From NCBI GenBank assembly GCA_000403495.2, contig KE159810.1:186001-250000 (forward strand): DNA of 64,000 bases. Reading direction: 5' to 3'. Below the pieces are notes generated by a model, which was not told the origin of the DNA, did not search any database, and saw only the letters and a list, made by a program, of their open reading frames with translations. Below are positions 28,150 through 37,685 of the stretch, piece by piece. This stretch comes from Lachnospiraceae bacterium 10-1 (GTDB lineage Bacteria; Bacillota; Clostridia; Lachnospirales; Lachnospiraceae). Each line of letters starts with the position of its first letter. Position 1 is the stretch's first letter. Made by a program: the position numbers and the translations under genes.

Positions 28150-29067
28150 TTAAATCAAATTGACTTCCATGTACAACTGTTCCCTATAGCTTTGATCAGA
28201 AACTGCCTTTTTCAGGTCTTCATTTCTTCCACCATCCATAAGCTCCTGCACCAATCTCGCAAAACGGTTTTCTCCTTCTATTCTGCCAACTGAAATTCCC
28301 TCAGTTCTGCCTGCTGCAATTCCCTCGATTCTTCCCTGCCTCACATACTGATCAAATAATTCGCACACTGTAAGTTCATCCTCCTCCCTGATTCCCTGCT
28401 CTTCCATCCATTTTTCAACATCTTCCGTATCTGTTTCTCCTGAAAGTACCTTGATCATTTTGATCAAGGCTGCTTTATGTTTGATCTTCCTGTCAGAGCG
28501 ATATCCATTTCCTTCCGCCAGGCAATCCACAACAATCCTCATATCGCTTTGAAACAACTTTCTTGTTTCTTCCGGCAGGTGTCTCATCTCAAATATATGC
28601 AGTCTTAATTCATCAATATATTTCCATGTCTCCTCTGGAAAATTCCGTTTTCCAAACAACTTTCCAAGCTCCCGGCTGCTCTTCCATCCGGGGATGCCCC
28701 AGTAAAGTACAAATTGAATCACCGGAAAGCAATCCTGCATTTTTTCCTCATACTGCTCTCGGTAAATACCTCCCACATAGCCTGCCTTGCGCAGCAGCAT
28801 TTTTCCATCTGTCACGCTCTGATTGGCAATCAAATACATTAATCTTATTTTTCCATCAGACAACTCATATTTACACAAATCCTCATACTGGCTTCTCAGT
28901 ATTTCCCACCCCTGATAAATTGTTTCCGTGGGCCCTGAACGTAAATGATCTGCCTGCACGATTTCTTTTCCTTCATACAACAGCACATTGATTACATCTG
29001 CCGCAATATCCGGAAAAGATACAAACTCCTTTTCTACAACATCCTTTTTTTCTCTCGTTTTATTCAT
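28150..29067 (-). CDS. Rpn-family recombination-promoting nuclease / putative transposase
   Basis: PD-(D/E)XK nuclease of the Rpn/YhgA-like family. The N-terminal region shows FPDIAADVINVLLY, an early QAD, and YELSDGKIRLMYLIANQ near 80, which fit the degenerate family nuclease core. The C-terminus is the characteristic Gly/Arg/Glu repeat (GRIEGIAAGRTEGISVGRIE). Relatives promote recombination and are often multicopy. A relic of the same gene lies at 9448-9558. The frame is open to 29166, but the ATG at 29067 directly follows leader copy B and is the likely start. Confidence 0.82.
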   Translation of the reverse strand: MNKTREKKDVVEKEFVSFPDIAADVINVLLYEGKEIVQADHLRSGPTETIYQGWEILRSQYEDLCKYELSDGKIRLMYLIANQSVTDGKMLLRKAGYVGGIYREQYEEKMQDCFPVIQFVLYWGIPGWKSSRELGKLFGKRNFPEETWKYIDELRLHIFEMRHLPEETRKLFQSDMRIVVDCLAEGNGYRSDRKIKHKAALIKMIKVLSGETDTEDVEKWMEEQGIREEDELTVCELFDQYVRQGRIEGIAAGRTEGISVGRIEGENRFARLVQELMDGGRNEDLKKAVSDQSYREQLYMEVNLI

Positions 29068-29152
29068 TTTTATACCCATGCCTTTCCCGCTTAGGCTTCT
29101 CCCAAGTGGGAATAGGCCCAAATACGTAAGGTTGAAAGTTTCTTTCAACCTT
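29068..29152 (-). repeat. 85-bp structured leader repeat, copy B
   Basis: Same element as 22356-22440, ending at the Rpn start codon. In the second stem GCCCAA is replaced by GCCTAA, which still pairs with TTGGGC through a G-U pair. Confidence 0.85.
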
Positions 29153-29407
29153 CCTTCCAAAGGCAAAGGAATAGCTCTGAGTTTTCATTACACATTACGA
29201 TCCGCAAAACCGTCATTTACTCCCTGCCTATTCATTTTTATTGGTAATAAAGCAAGGATTCTAAAACAGATGGCGAACATCCCAAGTTGGGATTGCCTAT
29301 TAGAAAATCAGATTTCAGAAACAAATTTCCGTTAGAATATTGATGCTTTAATTTATTTTATCAAACAAAAAAGCTTTATGTCAATAAATTATTTATTAAA
29401 AATTGAT

Positions 29408-29433
29408 AAAACGAGGCACAATGTGTGCCCCGT
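29408..29433 (-). terminator. Terminator of the sucrose/fructan operon
   Basis: Arms 29411-29420 and 29424-29433 (ACGGGGCACA / TGTGCCTCGT on the minus strand, one G-U pair), followed by TTTTAT. It lies 11 bp after the carbohydrate kinase stop. Confidence 0.75.
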
Positions 29434-29444
29434 TCCATATAGCC

Positions 29445-30398
29445 CTACAAACATTTTTTAATTTCTTCCTCTGAAGGCATTACCCGAAGAGCCCCTTTTC
29501 TGGTGGTGACAATTGATGCTGCTTTATTGGCAAACTGGAGCATTTCCTTAAGTTTTTCCTCATCCAGCTGATCCAATCCGTATTTCAACACAAAGTGCAG
29601 GCAGCATCCCCCAAAAGTATCACCGGCGCCAGTGGTTTCAATGGTATTTTCCTGTATAAATGCGCCAACTTCTACTCTTAAGTCTTTATAATAAGCCCTG
29701 CTTCCTTCTTTTCCCATGGAAAGCAGAATCAGCGGTATATCATACTGACTTCTTAATTTTTTAATTCCTTCATCATAATCCTCTTCTCCGGTAAACCACT
29801 GAATTTCATTGTCGGAAATTTTCAATACATCACACTGGGAAAAGCCAAAAGCCGCCTGCTCTTTGGCATCCTCCAAGGATTTCCATAAAGGAGGACGCAA
29901 GTTAGGATCAAAGGAAATCACTGCTCCGCTTTTTTTTGCAACGTCAATCGCTTTTTTCGTAGCCTTTCTTACCTCATCATGCGTCATGGAAAGAGTTCCA
30001 AAATGAAATATTTTTGAATTGCCGATCAGCTCTTCCGGCACTTCTTTTTCCGTCAGCATCATGTCGGCTCCCGGATTACGGTAGAAAGAAAAATCCCGGT
30101 CTCCATCCGGATAGGTATGTACCATGGCAAGGGTTGTGTGAATCTCCTCATCCATACAAAGATAAGATGGATCAATTCCAACCTCTGTGATTGCACTTTT
30201 TAACTGCTCTCCAAAGAAATCCTTTCCTACCTTTCCGATAAACGCTGTCTTATGTCCCAGCTTCGAAAGCATAGAAAGCACATTACAGGGCGCTCCTCCC
30301 GGATTTGCCTCAAACAGAGGATTCCCCTGGCTGCTTTTTCCATTTTCAGTAAAATCAATTAATAATTCCCCTAATGCTGTTACATCAAAATCTTTCAT
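29445..30398 (-). CDS. PfkB-family sugar kinase, likely fructokinase
   Basis: Phosphorylates a sugar, most likely fructose released by the GH32 enzyme upstream. The ribokinase-fold markers are FEANPGGAPCNV near 30 and TTGAGDTFGGCC near 252, whose Asp is the catalytic base, plus SFDPNLRPPLW near 160. At 317 aa it matches ScrK-like fructokinases. Last gene of the module with GH32 and the ABC transporter. Substrate is inferred from neighbours and the overall similarity. Confidence 0.87.
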   Translation of the reverse strand: MKDFDVTALGELLIDFTENGKSSQGNPLFEANPGGAPCNVLSMLSKLGHKTAFIGKVGKDFFGEQLKSAITEVGIDPSYLCMDEEIHTTLAMVHTYPDGDRDFSFYRNPGADMMLTEKEVPEELIGNSKIFHFGTLSMTHDEVRKATKKAIDVAKKSGAVISFDPNLRPPLWKSLEDAKEQAAFGFSQCDVLKISDNEIQWFTGEEDYDEGIKKLRSQYDIPLILLSMGKEGSRAYYKDLRVEVGAFIQENTIETTGAGDTFGGCCLHFVLKYGLDQLDEEKLKEMLQFANKAASIVTTRKGALRVMPSEEEIKKCL

Positions 30399-30532
30399 CT
30401 GTCCTCTCCTTATTTATTAATTTTCTCCCTTTAAAGATTTGTGTTATTGAAAGCCCTTTCGAAAAGCCTTTCATCAAAATATCCAAAGCAGAAGGCAGAC
30501 CATTGAAGGATATCTGCCCGATAAATGGGAAT

Positions 30533-31114
30533 TTACCGTTTTCTGCCAATATAGCGGCAGACCTTTTTCTTATATTGCAGATACTCATTTCCAAATGCGG
30601 CAAGCAGAAACTCCTCCTCCACACTGACAATCTGCAAATGGTACATAATGACGGCAAAAACAGTTAGAACACACAAAATCCAGTTAAAAAACATCAACAA
30701 CGTACCAATATACAAAAGATCAAATCCTAAAAAGGCAGGGTTGCGGCTGATTTGATAAATTCCGTTTGTTATAAGCTCCGTTTTATCCGTTTTGGAAACT
30801 CCCGCCCGCCAGCTATCACGCATAGTCCGTACTGCGGCAATAAATACAATCGTTCCTGCAACACTCATCACCGCCCCTATAACCCGAACAGCGGCAGGGC
30901 TATGACTTATCCCAATGAAAATACTGACAAGTCCTGCCGCGAAAGCAAGAACAGCAACAGCCTTCATTGTAACTTCCACAAATTTTACAAAACCGGCTTT
31001 CCCCTTTCCAATTTGGTCTGTCTGTATTCCCTGCTTTTTCTGACGAAACATTTTTATAAAATAGCAGCCATAAAAAGCAACTAAGGCGGCTATGGAAATC
31101 AGCTTAAATTCCAT
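30533..31114 (-). CDS. Isoprenylcysteine carboxyl methyltransferase-family membrane protein
   Basis: A 193-aa integral membrane protein with about five hydrophobic segments. The C-terminal half has LITNGIYQISRNPAFLGFDL and VEEEFLLAAFGNEYLQYKKKV, the RNP and E..L...FG..Y..Y..V signature of the ICMT/PEMT-like methyltransferases. The frame extends to 31165, but GGAG 8 bases before ATG 31114 marks the start. It sits between GH32 and the kinase on the same strand with no obvious link to sugar use. Its substrate in bacteria of this type is unknown. Confidence 0.8.
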   Translation of the reverse strand: MEFKLISIAALVAFYGCYFIKMFRQKKQGIQTDQIGKGKAGFVKFVEVTMKAVAVLAFAAGLVSIFIGISHSPAAVRVIGAVMSVAGTIVFIAAVRTMRDSWRAGVSKTDKTELITNGIYQISRNPAFLGFDLLYIGTLLMFFNWILCVLTVFAVIMYHLQIVSVEEEFLLAAFGNEYLQYKKKVCRYIGRKR

Positions 31115-31183
31115 TGTCCTCTCTCCAAATTCCCAATTGTTGAACTGATTATAACAGGACTCCAATTCTGCATGGCTGAACAG

Positions 31184-32668
31184 TTAATATAAGTCGTATT
31201 TTACAACGTCCATGTTTACTTTTCCGTCTGCAAAGAAGGAAATGCCATCTGCACTTTGGTCCGTATACATGGTAGCTGTCAAAACATGCTCTCCATCATT
31301 TACAAAAACTTCCACACTAAACCTGTCTAATATGATTCTCAGCTTCAGATTCCCATCAGTGCTGTTTACAAGGCTGCGTCTTTGATGGATAATAGCTTTT
31401 CTGGAGCCCGAAAACTTTCTGTCTACCTTTAGTATAGATTCTCTTGGACGAAAACTCAAGGCTGTATAAAAATTATCGTCCTGGGCAAAGCGGATTGCCG
31501 CTTTCTGATATATCTCCTGTCCTTCTTCCGGTCTTAATACTACCTCCATATCCACTCGTCTTCCTTTAACACCCTCAAGACGGATAATGTCCGAAAAAGA
31601 AACATTTAAGTGTTCAACCTTATTGCAGCGCATCTCATCCAGTTCTCTCACAGGTCTTTGATAAAGCCTGCCATTTTTTACCGACAATTCTCTGGGAATA
31701 CTCATCTGGCCAAACCAGGGTTCTTCCGGCGTTCTTAAGCTGCAGGTGCCCCAGTTCTGCATCCAGCCGATCATAATTCTCCGCCCATCGGGAGCCAGAA
31801 CAGTCTGTGGTGCATAAAAATCAATACCATAATCAATGGACTGATCACTTTTTTCTGTAAAAGTGCCGGCTTCCTCATCAAAATCCCCTATTAAGCAAAG
31901 TGTTCCGTCTCCATTATGATATTCAAAGCCTTTTGGAAGCATTCCCTGGGGATTGGCAAGCAGCACCCATGCATCATCCAGTTTAAAAAAGTCGGGACAC
32001 TCCCACATCTTTCCAAAACGATTACGATTGGATATCAATACACTTTTAAATTTCCATTCAAATCCATCTTTACTTGTATATAATAAAATCTGCCCGCTTC
32101 CATCTGCCGGACGGCTTCCTATTACACAATAAAAGGTGCCATCTTCAGCCTGCCACATTTTAGGATCACGGAAATCAATATTGCTGGCGCCTTCCGGAAG
32201 ATCTTTTTCATCAAGCACCGGATTTTTTGCGTATTTTTCATAATCTATGCCATCGCCTACAGCAAGGGACTGCGTCTGTATATCGCAAAATACATCATTT
32301 TCCAAATGCTTTTTGCATACGCTGGTATACATAAGCAGGTGCCTGCCATCAGGAAGTGTCACCGCACTTCCCGAAAAGCATCCATCCTTATCATAAGCTT
32401 CATCAGGCGCCAAAGCTGCCGGAAGATATTCCCAGTGCAGAAGATCCCTGCTTACTGCATGCCCCCAGTGCATACTTCCCCACCTTGATTCATAGGGATA
32501 ATATTGATAAAATAAATGATATTCTCCTTTATAATAAGAAAAGCCATTGGGATCATTCAGCCAGCCTGTGCGCACAGACAAATGGAACCCCGGACGGTCT
32601 TCCTTTTTAATAATTTTTTCAGCAGTCTCCTCATATTTTCTTGCTTCACGTAATGTCTGACTTGTCAT
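31184..32668 (-). CDS. GH32 beta-fructosidase (sucrose / fructan hydrolase)
   Basis: Hydrolyses beta-fructosides such as sucrose or short fructans. Family motifs: WLNDPNG with the nucleophile Asp (about D39), FRDPKMW (RDP transition-state stabiliser) and WECPDFF with the acid/base Glu. The C-terminal beta-sandwich (SVEVFVNDGEHVLTATMY) is complete. No signal peptide, so the substrate is imported by the adjacent ABC transporter. At 494 aa it is typical of the SacA/ScrB group. Whether it prefers phosphorylated sucrose is unlikely here, as the transporter is ABC rather than PTS. Confidence 0.93.
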   Translation of the reverse strand: MTSQTLREARKYEETAEKIIKKEDRPGFHLSVRTGWLNDPNGFSYYKGEYHLFYQYYPYESRWGSMHWGHAVSRDLLHWEYLPAALAPDEAYDKDGCFSGSAVTLPDGRHLLMYTSVCKKHLENDVFCDIQTQSLAVGDGIDYEKYAKNPVLDEKDLPEGASNIDFRDPKMWQAEDGTFYCVIGSRPADGSGQILLYTSKDGFEWKFKSVLISNRNRFGKMWECPDFFKLDDAWVLLANPQGMLPKGFEYHNGDGTLCLIGDFDEEAGTFTEKSDQSIDYGIDFYAPQTVLAPDGRRIMIGWMQNWGTCSLRTPEEPWFGQMSIPRELSVKNGRLYQRPVRELDEMRCNKVEHLNVSFSDIIRLEGVKGRRVDMEVVLRPEEGQEIYQKAAIRFAQDDNFYTALSFRPRESILKVDRKFSGSRKAIIHQRRSLVNSTDGNLKLRIILDRFSVEVFVNDGEHVLTATMYTDQSADGISFFADGKVNMDVVKYDLY

Positions 32669-32699
32669 ATCAACACCTGTTCCTTTCTGCTAAAATAAT

Positions 32700-34382
32700 T
32701 TATTCTACTGTTTTTCCGGCATACCGGTCATATGCTGCCTGATATGCTGCCAACAGCTTTTCCATTCCACACTTTTCTTTCAAATGCTTAATATATGCTT
32801 CCCATTCCTCATCTGTTGGACCACCATTTTTCAGCCATAAGCCCTCCTGCTCTGAAACTGCACTCTCAAAATTGGCTTTATACCAGTCAATATCATCCAG
32901 TTCCCTGCCGGTAAATACACAATCCACAGGATAAGTTGTGGTACTCTCCACATAAGGCATCCAAAATTCATACAAATCTGTCAAACGTTCAATCGCCCGG
33001 TCTTCCATTCGAAAGGTAGTCTGATAATAATCACTTAAAATCAGCTTTGGACCTGCAACTTCACATTCTCCCTTTAATTCTCCTGAACTCTTTCCATACT
33101 TTTCTCTGCTTTCTTCATCTGAAATACTCAGCCATACCCCTTCTTCATTCTGCTTTGTAAAGTAAACATCAATGGGGCCATATTGAAGCTGCATAACTAT
33201 TTCCGGATCATACCACATATCAAAAAACTTCAAAAGGTTCGCCGGACTCTTACATGCCTTTGTAATGTTAAGCTGGCCGCTGTTAATCCCGCCGCCGGTA
33301 CGCACCGTCACATTATGGGTTCCGTCAGGGCCTTCAAGTATGGGAAGAAAAACATAATCCCCGGCATAATCCCCCATCACTTCCTCAATATACCACCATG
33401 TTGCCACACCTACATACCCTTGGGAACATTTTGAAATTAACTGGGTATCAGACTGGCTGAACATTTCCACGTCCATCAGCCCTTCCGCATACCAGTCATG
33501 AAAATAAGTAACTGCCTTCCGATATTCCTCCGAAACACATATAAAATCTACCGTTCCGTCATCACGCAGCACCAGGTCATTACAAACATCATTTGGCCAG
33601 TTAGTAAATCCAAATCCTGCATAAAAAACATTCTGTCCCCAACACCACTGATCAAATCCCGTACTCATGGGAATCGTAGTTCCCGGATCATTTCCATAGT
33701 ATTTTGCACTCATATCGTTGTCTTTAAAAGCCTTCAGTGCTGTGTGCAGTTCCTCTAAAGTAGTGGGTACTTCTAGTCCTAAGTCATCCAGCCAGGCCTT
33801 ATTGATCATGGAAAACTGGGGTATGGAATAAATACTGTAATCTTCCTCTGCGCCAATCCCTGCCGTTCCCATCCGCTCCCCTGCCGGAAGACCATAAATA
33901 TATCCGTCATCCATAGTAATCGCACTTCGGATATCCGGATTTTCCTCAAGAATCCTGCTTAAGTTTGGCATATATTCTTCCGTTAAATAAGGGGTAAGAT
34001 CAATAAAAGTTCCGTCATCGCCATAACGGGATATGTCATAATTGCTGAATCCCACTCCCATAAAAGCATCAGGAAGTTCCTCTCCTGCTATACGGATATT
34101 CACCTGCTCCGCCAAAGACTCACTCATGGTAGTCCAGTCGATACTGATCCCTGTCTCCTCCTGAAGCTGGTTTAAAACCACATTATTGGTATACCCAGGG
34201 CTTAAAGCGCTCTGCGCACCCATAATGGCAAACTGCGTTTGCGTTGTATCCGGATTGGCAACTCCTTTTTCATGATTTCCATAGTCTTTATTTCCACATG
34301 CTGTTAATGATAACATAAAACCTGCCACAAGTACACAGGCTACAATTTTTTTACCACATTTGCACTTATTTTTCTTTCTCAT
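32700..34382 (-). CDS. Extracellular sugar-binding lipoprotein (LplA-like)
   Basis: Large (561 aa) solute-binding protein of the LplA/family 1 type. A basic N-terminus and signal precede the lipobox SLTACG (Cys 29). It contains GITIDWTTMSE-like GISIDWTTMS near 90, and a Trp/Tyr-rich ligand cleft. AAGGA 9 bases before ATG 34382 gives the start; the frame is open to 34403. It is encoded right after the two permeases. The missing ATPase is probably a shared one (MsmX-like) elsewhere, as is usual for such operons. Confidence 0.88.
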   Translation of the reverse strand: MRKKNKCKCGKKIVACVLVAGFMLSLTACGNKDYGNHEKGVANPDTTQTQFAIMGAQSALSPGYTNNVVLNQLQEETGISIDWTTMSESLAEQVNIRIAGEELPDAFMGVGFSNYDISRYGDDGTFIDLTPYLTEEYMPNLSRILEENPDIRSAITMDDGYIYGLPAGERMGTAGIGAEEDYSIYSIPQFSMINKAWLDDLGLEVPTTLEELHTALKAFKDNDMSAKYYGNDPGTTIPMSTGFDQWCWGQNVFYAGFGFTNWPNDVCNDLVLRDDGTVDFICVSEEYRKAVTYFHDWYAEGLMDVEMFSQSDTQLISKCSQGYVGVATWWYIEEVMGDYAGDYVFLPILEGPDGTHNVTVRTGGGINSGQLNITKACKSPANLLKFFDMWYDPEIVMQLQYGPIDVYFTKQNEEGVWLSISDEESREKYGKSSGELKGECEVAGPKLILSDYYQTTFRMEDRAIERLTDLYEFWMPYVESTTTYPVDCVFTGRELDDIDWYKANFESAVSEQEGLWLKNGGPTDEEWEAYIKHLKEKCGMEKLLAAYQAAYDRYAGKTVE

Positions 34383-34403
34383 AATTGAATTCCTTTCTGG
34401 CAA

Positions 34404-35312
34404 TCAGCCTTTTACCGCACCGGCCATAAAACCTTTTTCAAAATACTTCTGCACAAACGGATAAATGATCAGCATTGGAACAGCCGCTATGATAATGGAT
34501 GAAAACTTAATCATTTCCGTCATTTTGTTCAGTTCCGCAAATCCGCCAGATATGGTACTTGCCTGGCTGGCACTTGCAGAGCTTTTAATGAGAATATTCC
34601 GCAGCACCAAAGGCAGCGGCGCTCTTTCCGGTGATGGCAGATAAATCATGGAAGTAAACCAGTCGTTCCAGTAAGACACCATACTAAATACTACCATAAC
34701 CGCCATTATGGAACGACTAAGAGGCACTACAATGCGGATAAATGTGGTCCATTGAGAAGCGCCGTCTATTTTTGCCGCTTCTTCCATTGACTTTGGAATA
34801 CTGTTCTCAAAAAAGTTTCTCACAATAATCATATTTCCAACTGCAACGCCTCCCGGCAGGAAAAGCGCCCACATATTGTTAATCAGTCCTGTCTCTTTTA
34901 CAATCAAATAGGTAGGAACCATACCGCCGCCAAAATACATTGTAATAATGAAGAAAATGCTTAAGGCCTTTCTTCCGGGAAGTTCTTTAACGCTTAAGGG
35001 ATAAGCCGCCAGATAAAGAACCACCACCGAAAATACCGTGCCAATGATTGTATATTTAAAGCTGTTGAAAAGGCCGGTTAAAATAGCAGGATCTGCAAAC
35101 ACAGCCTTATATCCCTCTAAAGTAAACTGACTCGGCAGAAGGAAGGTCTTGCCTGCATATACATCATAGGGATTTGACACAGAAGCAATCAGTACATAGT
35201 ACAATGGATACGCAACAACAAACAAAATAATAGCACAGATAATAACAAGTATAATGTCACTGCTTTTTTCAGAAAGTCCTGTCAGCTTTCCTGATTTTGT
35301 ATTTTCTTTCAT
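34404..35312 (-). CDS. Carbohydrate ABC transporter permease (LplC/MalG type)
   Basis: Inner-membrane permease with six predicted helices. The cytoplasmic EAA loop reads SMEEAAKIDGASQWTTFIRIVVPLS (EAA---G---------I-LP pattern). The C-terminus ends KYFEKGFMAGAVKG, typical of LplC/YtcP-like subunits. AGGAGGT lies just before ATG 35312, so the longer frame to 35375 is not used. Partner of the LplB-like subunit that precedes it. Confidence 0.92.
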   Translation of the reverse strand: MKENTKSGKLTGLSEKSSDIILVIICAIILFVVAYPLYYVLIASVSNPYDVYAGKTFLLPSQFTLEGYKAVFADPAILTGLFNSFKYTIIGTVFSVVVLYLAAYPLSVKELPGRKALSIFFIITMYFGGGMVPTYLIVKETGLINNMWALFLPGGVAVGNMIIVRNFFENSIPKSMEEAAKIDGASQWTTFIRIVVPLSRSIMAVMVVFSMVSYWNDWFTSMIYLPSPERAPLPLVLRNILIKSSASASQASTISGGFAELNKMTEMIKFSSIIIAAVPMLIIYPFVQKYFEKGFMAGAVKG

Positions 35313-35322
35313 GCCGCACCTC

Positions 35323-36246
35323 CTATATAAAACTGGTGTCTTCGGATATCTTACCCGCCACCTTATTAACCACAATTAACAAAATAATGTTAATTACCGT
35401 ATTAAACAAACCAACTGCCGTAGAGTAACTGTATTTAGCATTTTCAATACCCTGCTGATAAACATAAACAGCAATCACATCACTTGTAGCTTTATTTAAA
35501 TCCGTCTGCAAAAGCCAGACTTTTTCAAATCCGACATTCATAAGACCGCCAGCACTCATAATCAGATTTAAAACCATAATAGAAGTTAATTCAGGTATGT
35601 CAATATGTCTGATTCTCTGAAACAAAGATGCTCCATCCACCTTTGCCGCTTCATAAAGAGACGTATCAACATTAGCTAACGTTGCCATATAAACAATAAT
35701 TCCCCAGCCTGCATCCTGCCAGATTCCGGATGCAATGTAAATCGTGCGGAAAGCAGCAGATTCTGTCAAAAAATCGATGGAAGTTCCTGCGATCAGGTTG
35801 ATCAAACCGCCTGAAGGGCTTAAAAAAATACGAATCATACCACAGACAACCATAATGGAAATAAAGTGGGGTGCATAAAGTACTGTCTGAGTTACCCTTT
35901 TAAATTTCTGGAACCGCATTTGGTTCAGCATAAGCGCCAGAATGATCGGAATTGGAAATCCCCAGAGCAAACTATAAAAGCTCAATAATATTGTATTCTT
36001 CATCATACGTCCAAAAGTTGGTGCACTGAAAAACCGTTGAAACCATTCCAGACCAACCCATTCACTCCCCGTAAATCCCCGACTGGCTTTATAATCCCTA
36101 AAAGCAATTTGTATGCCATACATAGGTATGTACTTATAAATAATTGTGAGTGCCACCGGAATCAAGAGCATTGCATAAAGCTGCCAGTTGTCCCGTATAC
36201 GCCTCCCAAGAGCCCCCTTTGGTGCTGCCGACCTGTTTTTACTCAT
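35323..36246 (-). CDS. Carbohydrate ABC transporter permease (LplB type)
   Basis: Six-helix permease. N-terminal NWQLYAMLLIPVALTIIYKYIPMYG is the LplB signature, and the EAA loop is SLYEAAKVDGASLFQRIRHIDIPEL. First gene of the sugar operon (permease, permease, binding protein, GH32, ICMT-like, kinase), transcribed divergently from the LacI regulator. No ATPase gene is in the cluster. Confidence 0.92.
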   Translation of the reverse strand: MSKNRSAAPKGALGRRIRDNWQLYAMLLIPVALTIIYKYIPMYGIQIAFRDYKASRGFTGSEWVGLEWFQRFFSAPTFGRMMKNTILLSFYSLLWGFPIPIILALMLNQMRFQKFKRVTQTVLYAPHFISIMVVCGMIRIFLSPSGGLINLIAGTSIDFLTESAAFRTIYIASGIWQDAGWGIIVYMATLANVDTSLYEAAKVDGASLFQRIRHIDIPELTSIMVLNLIMSAGGLMNVGFEKVWLLQTDLNKATSDVIAVYVYQQGIENAKYSYSTAVGLFNTVINIILLIVVNKVAGKISEDTSFI

Positions 36247-36324
36247 ATTTTTCTCTCCTTTCTCGTCGGACGATATAACCTCATAAATTTTATCTGTTTA
36301 TTTTTTGTTTTAACGCGCGCTTTA

Positions 36325-36334
36325 TGAAACGTTA
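36325..36334. promoter_or_regulatory. LacI-type operator, ABC operon side
   Basis: TGAAACGTTA, the exact reverse complement of the site at 36479-36488. It lies just downstream of the predicted start of the ABC operon, consistent with repression by the divergently encoded LacI protein. Confidence 0.6.
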
Positions 36335-36351
36335 TTTCTATTTCACTTATA

Positions 36352-36380
36352 AAACTATCACTTTATTTAAATTCAGTCAA
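36352..36380 (-). promoter_or_regulatory. Predicted promoter of the sucrose/fructan operon
   Basis: Minus-strand TTGACT (36375-36380), 17 bases, TAGTTT (36352-36357). The -35 is strong and the -10 is weak. Confidence 0.45.
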
Positions 36381-36405
36381 TGTGTTTCTCGAATTTTATT
36401 GTGTA

Positions 36406-36434
36406 TTGATTCATTTTTGTATATTTATTACAAT
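36406..36434 (+). promoter_or_regulatory. Predicted lacI-family regulator promoter
   Basis: TTGATT (36406-36411), 17 bases, TACAAT (36429-36434). Gives a leader of about 120 bases containing the operator at 36479-36503. Confidence 0.5.
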
Positions 36435-36478
36435 TTAATTTGTGCATATTGACTGTATTTCCACCCACACTATCTATG

Positions 36479-36503
36479 TAACGTTTCATTATTTTCATGA
36501 AAC
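36479..36503. promoter_or_regulatory. LacI-type operator, regulator side
   Basis: TAACGTTTCA (36479-36488) followed 9 bases later by TGAAAC (36498-36503), forming a GTTTCA/TGAAAC dyad. It lies downstream of the regulator's own promoter, suggesting autoregulation. Confidence 0.55.
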
Positions 36504-36561
36504 AATCTTTACAAATAATATTCTCTGTATTATAATAAACACCATAAGGAGGTAACCGGCC

Positions 36562-37560
36562 ATGAAAAAAACAAATTCCATTCCTACCATGAAAGACGTA
36601 GCTTTAGAGGCTGGAGTAGCTCTTGGCACCGTATCCAAAGTAGTAAACGGTCTTCCTGTAGGTGATTCTTACAGGATTCGTGTAGAGGAAGCCATCAGAA
36701 AGCTGAATTATCAGGTCAACAGCTATGCGCAGGGACTAAAGGCAAATAAAACTCATACGGTAGCATTACTGATTCCAAATACTCTGGAGCCTTTTTTTGC
36801 TTCACTTGCCTATTACATTAATCTTTCCCTTTTAAAAAGAAAGTATCGAATGCTTCTTTGCTCCACAGATTATGACTCCGGACTGGAGCAGGAATACATT
36901 ACAATGGCCCAGCAAAATAAAGTGGACGGAATCATTGGTCTTACCTACAACCCTAATCTGATTGTTGAAGAAACCACTCCATTTATTGCAATTGACCGCT
37001 CTATGGGACCTAAAATCCCCTGTGTTGCCAGCGACAATTTTGCCGGCGGCCAATTGGCTGCCGAAAAACTTGCTGATCTTGGCTGCAAAAATGTTGCTTT
37101 CTTAAGAATCGGTTCTTCTTTAACCAATGAACCCAACAAGCGAAAAGCCGGATTTGAAAACGGATGTCTTGCACGGGGATTAAACTATGAAATGAAGATT
37201 TTAAATGACGGAGCTGCTTTTGAAGAATTTGAAAATTTTCTGTCAGATCACATTCACGCAGGCAGATTATCCTTTGACGGAATTTTCTGTGTAACGGACT
37301 CCCTTGCTTATTCCATTATAAAGGCGCTGCGCAGGATGAATCAAAGAGTTCCGGAAGACGTGCAGGTAATCGGTTTTGACGGTATACGTCATTTTGGAAA
37401 TAAAGACTATGTGTGCTCCACTATCGTGCAGCCTGCTTCAGAAATTGCAGAAATGTGTGTAGATTTACTTCTTCAGGAGAACATGCCGGCCAAACCGCCT
37501 CTTGTCTGCCTTCCGGTCACCTATGCTTATGGCGGCACCACATCTGAACTATATAAATAA
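36562..37560 (+). CDS. LacI-family transcriptional regulator of the sucrose/fructan module
   Basis: N-terminal LacI helix-turn-helix (TMKDVALEAGVALGTVSKVVNG, then the hinge NYQVNSYAQGLKA) and a periplasmic-binding-like sensor domain (ALLIPNTLEPFFASLAYYI, DGIFCVTDSLAYSIIKALR, VIGFDG). At 332 aa it is complete. AAGGAGG precedes the ATG. Divergent from the ABC/GH32 operon with matched operators between them. Effector is likely a sugar, from context. Confidence 0.92.
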   Translation: MKKTNSIPTMKDVALEAGVALGTVSKVVNGLPVGDSYRIRVEEAIRKLNYQVNSYAQGLKANKTHTVALLIPNTLEPFFASLAYYINLSLLKRKYRMLLCSTDYDSGLEQEYITMAQQNKVDGIIGLTYNPNLIVEETTPFIAIDRSMGPKIPCVASDNFAGGQLAAEKLADLGCKNVAFLRIGSSLTNEPNKRKAGFENGCLARGLNYEMKILNDGAAFEEFENFLSDHIHAGRLSFDGIFCVTDSLAYSIIKALRRMNQRVPEDVQVIGFDGIRHFGNKDYVCSTIVQPASEIAEMCVDLLLQENMPAKPPLVCLPVTYAYGGTTSELYK

Positions 37561-37685
37561 GCGAAATTAATGCAGCAATAAAGCTCCAAAAGGGAGTCTT
37601 GGAAAAAGAAAAAGGGCTTGTCATTTAGGGCAGCACTCATAAGACAGTATTTGAAATGTTTTCGGGAAACGGCGTAGCTTGCGGA

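Noticed and set aside
30385-30657. Short frame between the kinase and ICMT-like genes
   Set aside because: It overlaps the end of the ICMT gene in another frame and shows no family features.
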